From: Gymnodinialimonas ulvae
Lineage (GTDB): Bacteria; Pseudomonadota; Alphaproteobacteria; Rhodobacterales; Rhodobacteraceae
Reading direction: 5' to 3'
Assembly: GCF_037543845.1 (NCBI RefSeq)
Contig: NZ_JBBIFX010000001.1
Location: forward strand, 620,001 to 684,000
Length of the DNA: 64,000 nt
Each line of letters begins with the position of its first letter. Positions within the stretch are counted from its first letter, which is position 1. Under the pieces are notes generated by a model. The model saw only the letters and a program-made list of their open reading frames with translations. It made no database searches and was not told where the DNA came from. Made by a program: the position numbers and the translations under genes. Below, one piece after another: positions 62,023-64,000 of the stretch.

Positions 62023-62814
62023 TCAGGACCACTCGGGCGGGCGTTTTTCCAGAAACGCGCTGATCCCTTCGTCGGTATCGCGGTTCAGCATGTTTTCGAC
62101 CATGACCTCGCCGGTGAGCGCGTAGGCCTCGGCGGTCGTGAGCTCGGCCTGCGCATAGAACGCCTGTTTTCCGACACGCACGGCGGAGCCGAGTTTGGCG
62201 GCGATGGTTTGGGCGAGGTCGTTTGTTGCGGCCTCCAGCCGGTCCAGAGGGGCCGTGCGGTTGATGAGGCCCGCGCCTTGCGCCTCTGCGGCGGTCAGGA
62301 ACTTGCCGGTGGTGAGCATTTCGAACACCTGCTTGCGGGGCATGACGCGGGAAAGCGCGACCATGGGCGTGGAGCAAAAGAGGCCAATGTTGACGCCGTT
62401 GACGCCGAATTTCGCGTCCGTCTCGGCCACGGCGAGATCGCACGACGCCACGAGCTGACACCCGGCGGCGGCGGCGAGGCCGTGGACCTGCGCGATGACG
62501 GGTTGGGGCAGGCGGGGGATGGTCTGCATCAGGTGGGCGCAGCGGTCGAAGAGGTCTTTCCACGCAGCCGCGCCGTTGTCGGGGGATTGGCGGGCGGCTT
62601 GCATCTGCTTGAGGTCATGGCCCGCACAAAACGCCCGGCCCGCGCCTTTGAGCACGATGACCTTCTGCTCGGGTGAAACGGCGAGGGCGTCGAGCGCATC
62701 TTGCAAAGCGGCCAGCATCTCATCGCTCAAGGCATTGAGGTTTTTCGGTGAGTTCAGCGTCAGATGGGTGATGGGCCCAAGATCGTCGCGCAGGACGAGG
62801 GGATCGGTTGACAT
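62023..62814 (-). CDS. Enoyl-CoA hydratase/isomerase family protein
   Basis: A 263-residue crotonase-fold protein. VIVLKGAGRAFCAGHDLKQM (about residues 52-71) gives the oxyanion hole; HGLAAAAGCQLVASCDLAVA follows. The segment that normally holds a catalytic glutamate (GLxPGxGGT type) reads NIGLFCSTPMVALSR, as in ECHDC3-like proteins, so ordinary hydratase activity is doubtful. It is divergent from the thioesterase gene at 62886. Confidence 0.88.
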   Translation of the reverse strand: MSTDPLVLRDDLGPITHLTLNSPKNLNALSDEMLAALQDALDALAVSPEQKVIVLKGAGRAFCAGHDLKQMQAARQSPDNGAAAWKDLFDRCAHLMQTIPRLPQPVIAQVHGLAAAAGCQLVASCDLAVAETDAKFGVNGVNIGLFCSTPMVALSRVMPRKQVFEMLTTGKFLTAAEAQGAGLINRTAPLDRLEAATNDLAQTIAAKLGSAVRVGKQAFYAQAELTTAEAYALTGEVMVENMLNRDTDEGISAFLEKRPPEWS

Positions 62815-62885
62815 GGGCGCGGCTCCCTTGCGCAGGTGGGTCGGTTTGGCAAAGGTACCTGTGGAGCAGGACAGGGGGAAGAGCC

Positions 62886-63305
62886 ATGGCGGTGAAGATG
62901 CAGGCCGATGAGGTCGCGGCCTATCTTGATGAGGTGTTTCCGCAGGTGCGGGGCGATTTCGTCATCGAAGAGGTGGCCGATATGGCGGTGCGGGTGCGGA
63001 TGCCCGTGGCCGAGCGGCACTTGCGGCCCGGCGGCACGGTGTCGGGGCCTGCGATGTTCGCGCTGGGGGATGTGTCGGTTTACGTGGCGGTGATTGCGAT
63101 GCTCGGGCGCGAGGCGTTGGCGGTGACGACAAGCGGCTCGTTCGATTTCATGCGCAAGCCGGTGGCGGGGGTGGACATGATCTGTGAGTGCCGGTTGCTC
63201 AAGCTGGGTCGGGTTTTGGCGGTGGGGGAGTGTTTGATCTTTTCCGACGGGGTTGCGGGACCGGTGGCGCGGATGTCGATGACCTATTCGATTCCGCCGA
63301 AGTGA
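62886..63305 (+). CDS. PaaI-type hotdog thioesterase
   Basis: A 139-residue hotdog protein: RMPVAERHLRPGGTVSGPAM, FALGDVSVYVAVIAMLGREA, then TTSGSFDFMRKPVAGVDMIC. The GGTVSGP-x-FALGD pattern is that of the PaaI/YdiI-like acyl-CoA thioesterases. Substrate unknown. GGGGGAAGAG precedes the ATG. Divergent from the enoyl-CoA hydratase relative, a pairing that suggests acyl-CoA metabolism. Confidence 0.87.
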   Translation: MAVKMQADEVAAYLDEVFPQVRGDFVIEEVADMAVRVRMPVAERHLRPGGTVSGPAMFALGDVSVYVAVIAMLGREALAVTTSGSFDFMRKPVAGVDMICECRLLKLGRVLAVGECLIFSDGVAGPVARMSMTYSIPPK

Positions 63306-63322
63306 TTGGTTGGGTTGGGATT

Positions 63323-63360
63323 GGGGGGCGTTGCCCCCCGCCCACGGTCCTTTGGGACCG
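63323..63360. terminator. Tandem hairpins between thioesterase and speD (REP-like)
   Basis: GGGGGGC/GCCCCCC (63323-63329, 63333-63339) and CGGTCC/GGACCG (63345-63350, 63355-63360) are adjacent perfect hairpins, followed by a C-rich run and AGTATTTTTGAAACAAG. It lies between convergent genes. Similar arrangements recur in Rhodobacteraceae genomes (recollection, not searched). Confidence 0.65.
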
Positions 63361-63429
63361 CAGCCTCCCCCCAGAGTATTTTTGAAACAAGGAAGCGGGG
63401 GCGGTGTTTGGGCCGTGTCTTCGGAGCCG

Positions 63430-63816
63430 TCAGGTTGCGCCGCGATGCAGTTCGGTGACGCGGATGTCGGGGGTCTCGAAGGCCGCTTGCAGGATTGGGA
63501 TGGCGGCGTGGGGATCGGTGGCGCCGCACATGAAGATATCAAACGCCGCAAAGCCGATTTCGGGCCATGTGTGGCACGAGATGTGGGATTCCGCGAGGAT
63601 CGCCATGGCGGTGACACCCTGGGGCGAGAAATGGTGGGAATGCAGGCTCAGGAGCGTGGCACCGGTGGCTTGAGTCGCGTCGCGGAGCGCCTGTTCGATA
63701 TGGGGGCGGTCGTTGAGGTTTTTGGCGTTGTGGACGTCGATGATGAGGTGCGTGCCGGCGTAGGTGGTGCCGTCATGGTGGGTCAGGTGGTCCGGAATGG
63801 TTCGGTCGATCGTCAT
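63430..63816 (-). CDS. speD: S-adenosylmethionine decarboxylase proenzyme
   Basis: A 128-residue class 1B (SpeH-like) proenzyme. The self-cleavage site is Glu76-Ser77 in LAESHISCHTWPE; the serine becomes the pyruvoyl group. Other family blocks are GTHLIIDVHNAKNL and FDIFMCGATDP. It makes decarboxylated SAM for spermidine. No speE gene is in the window. Upstream to the window end no gene was recognised. Confidence 0.9.
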   Translation of the reverse strand: MTIDRTIPDHLTHHDGTTYAGTHLIIDVHNAKNLNDRPHIEQALRDATQATGATLLSLHSHHFSPQGVTAMAILAESHISCHTWPEIGFAAFDIFMCGATDPHAAIPILQAAFETPDIRVTELHRGAT

Positions 63817-64000
63817 GCTCGCGACGATCTAGACAGTCGAGCGTGAATGCAATGGGCGGCGGTGGGTTTTCCGATGGAACGACCTCGGTCGAGAAAGCGC
63901 CTGCGGAAAGGTCGTTGGCCAACCTGTTCTCGGCACAAATATGTCTGTAACGAGCACCATCCAACATTCGACCATAATGGTTTGGAAGCCATTGGAGCAA

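Noticed and set aside
63817..64000. 75-codon minus-strand frame at the window end
   Set aside because: Overlaps the speD start, lacks a start signal inside the window and has no recognisable features.

Overview
The window is GC-rich chromosomal DNA from an alphaproteobacterium, most likely a Rhodobacteraceae / Roseobacter-group species. Supporting signs are a secreted RTX protein with a C-terminal Hint domain, single-chain double-ATPase peptide transporter components, class II (B12-dependent) ribonucleotide reductase, ChpT and a CtrA-type box, ornithine-lipid genes olsB-olsA, a two-domain cold-shock protein and a VPLPA-type sorting tail. Nearly all DNA is coding, operons are tight (many ATGA overlaps), and no phage, transposon or CRISPR array was seen.

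Layout. 1-2343: 3' part of an RTX/Hint secreted protein. 2456-5448 (minus): a MobA-like nucleotidyltransferase and an FAD/GcvT demethylating dehydrogenase. 5594-11716: a Cys-rich secreted peptide, aroK-aroB (minus), a small membrane ORF plus a periplasmic protein, xerD, and a CNNM/CorC-type membrane protein. 11717-11938: a structured non-coding stretch. 11939-14540 (minus): an unknown protein, gpt, a LysE-type exporter and fabI. 14673-16722: pdxH, a double cold-shock protein, a DUF192 protein and tRNA-Pro(UGG). 17294-20968: nrdJ. 21326-23788: modABC. 23830-31521 (minus): a peptide/opine-type ABC transporter with an AraC regulator; then miaA. 32560-45848: pyrH, a VPLPA-anchored CHRD protein (minus), and the conserved envelope cluster frr-uppS-cdsA-dxr-rseP-(small ORF)-bamA-ompH-fabZ-lpxA-lpxI-lpxB. 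45832-52805: YbaK-like deacylase, glnE, a small ORF, a GlxA-type regulator, class II DAHP synthase and a PAS_5 protein. 52995-55869: yicC-gmk-gamma carbonic anhydrase, chpT and a DUF3553 protein. 56026-63816: olsB-olsA, a ThiE-like protein, an RNA methyltransferase, ctaA, an M32 carboxypeptidase, an enoyl-CoA hydratase relative, a hotdog thioesterase and speD.

How the genes fit together. The 34.5-45.8 kb block is one envelope programme: ribosome recycling, undecaprenyl and phospholipid precursors, MEP isoprenoids, the RseP protease, outer membrane assembly and lipid A. lpxD is not between ompH and fabZ, where it often lies. aroKB and the DAHP synthase are two separate parts of the shikimate pathway. 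The chpT/ols segment carries a perfect TTAA-N7-TTAA site, which suggests a link between CtrA and ornithine-lipid synthesis.

No clearly new multi-gene system was identified. The best leads are non-coding: an 18-bp perfect palindrome (GGTTGCAAGGTTGCAACC) found twice, 50 kb apart, each just after a stop codon and followed by a similar AT-rich tail; a nested inverted repeat at 11842-11924 with two mutually exclusive pairings; and long, partly structured stretches around nrdJ. Among the proteins, the eight-cysteine secreted peptide and the CHRD/VPLPA protein inserted between pyrH and frr stand out.
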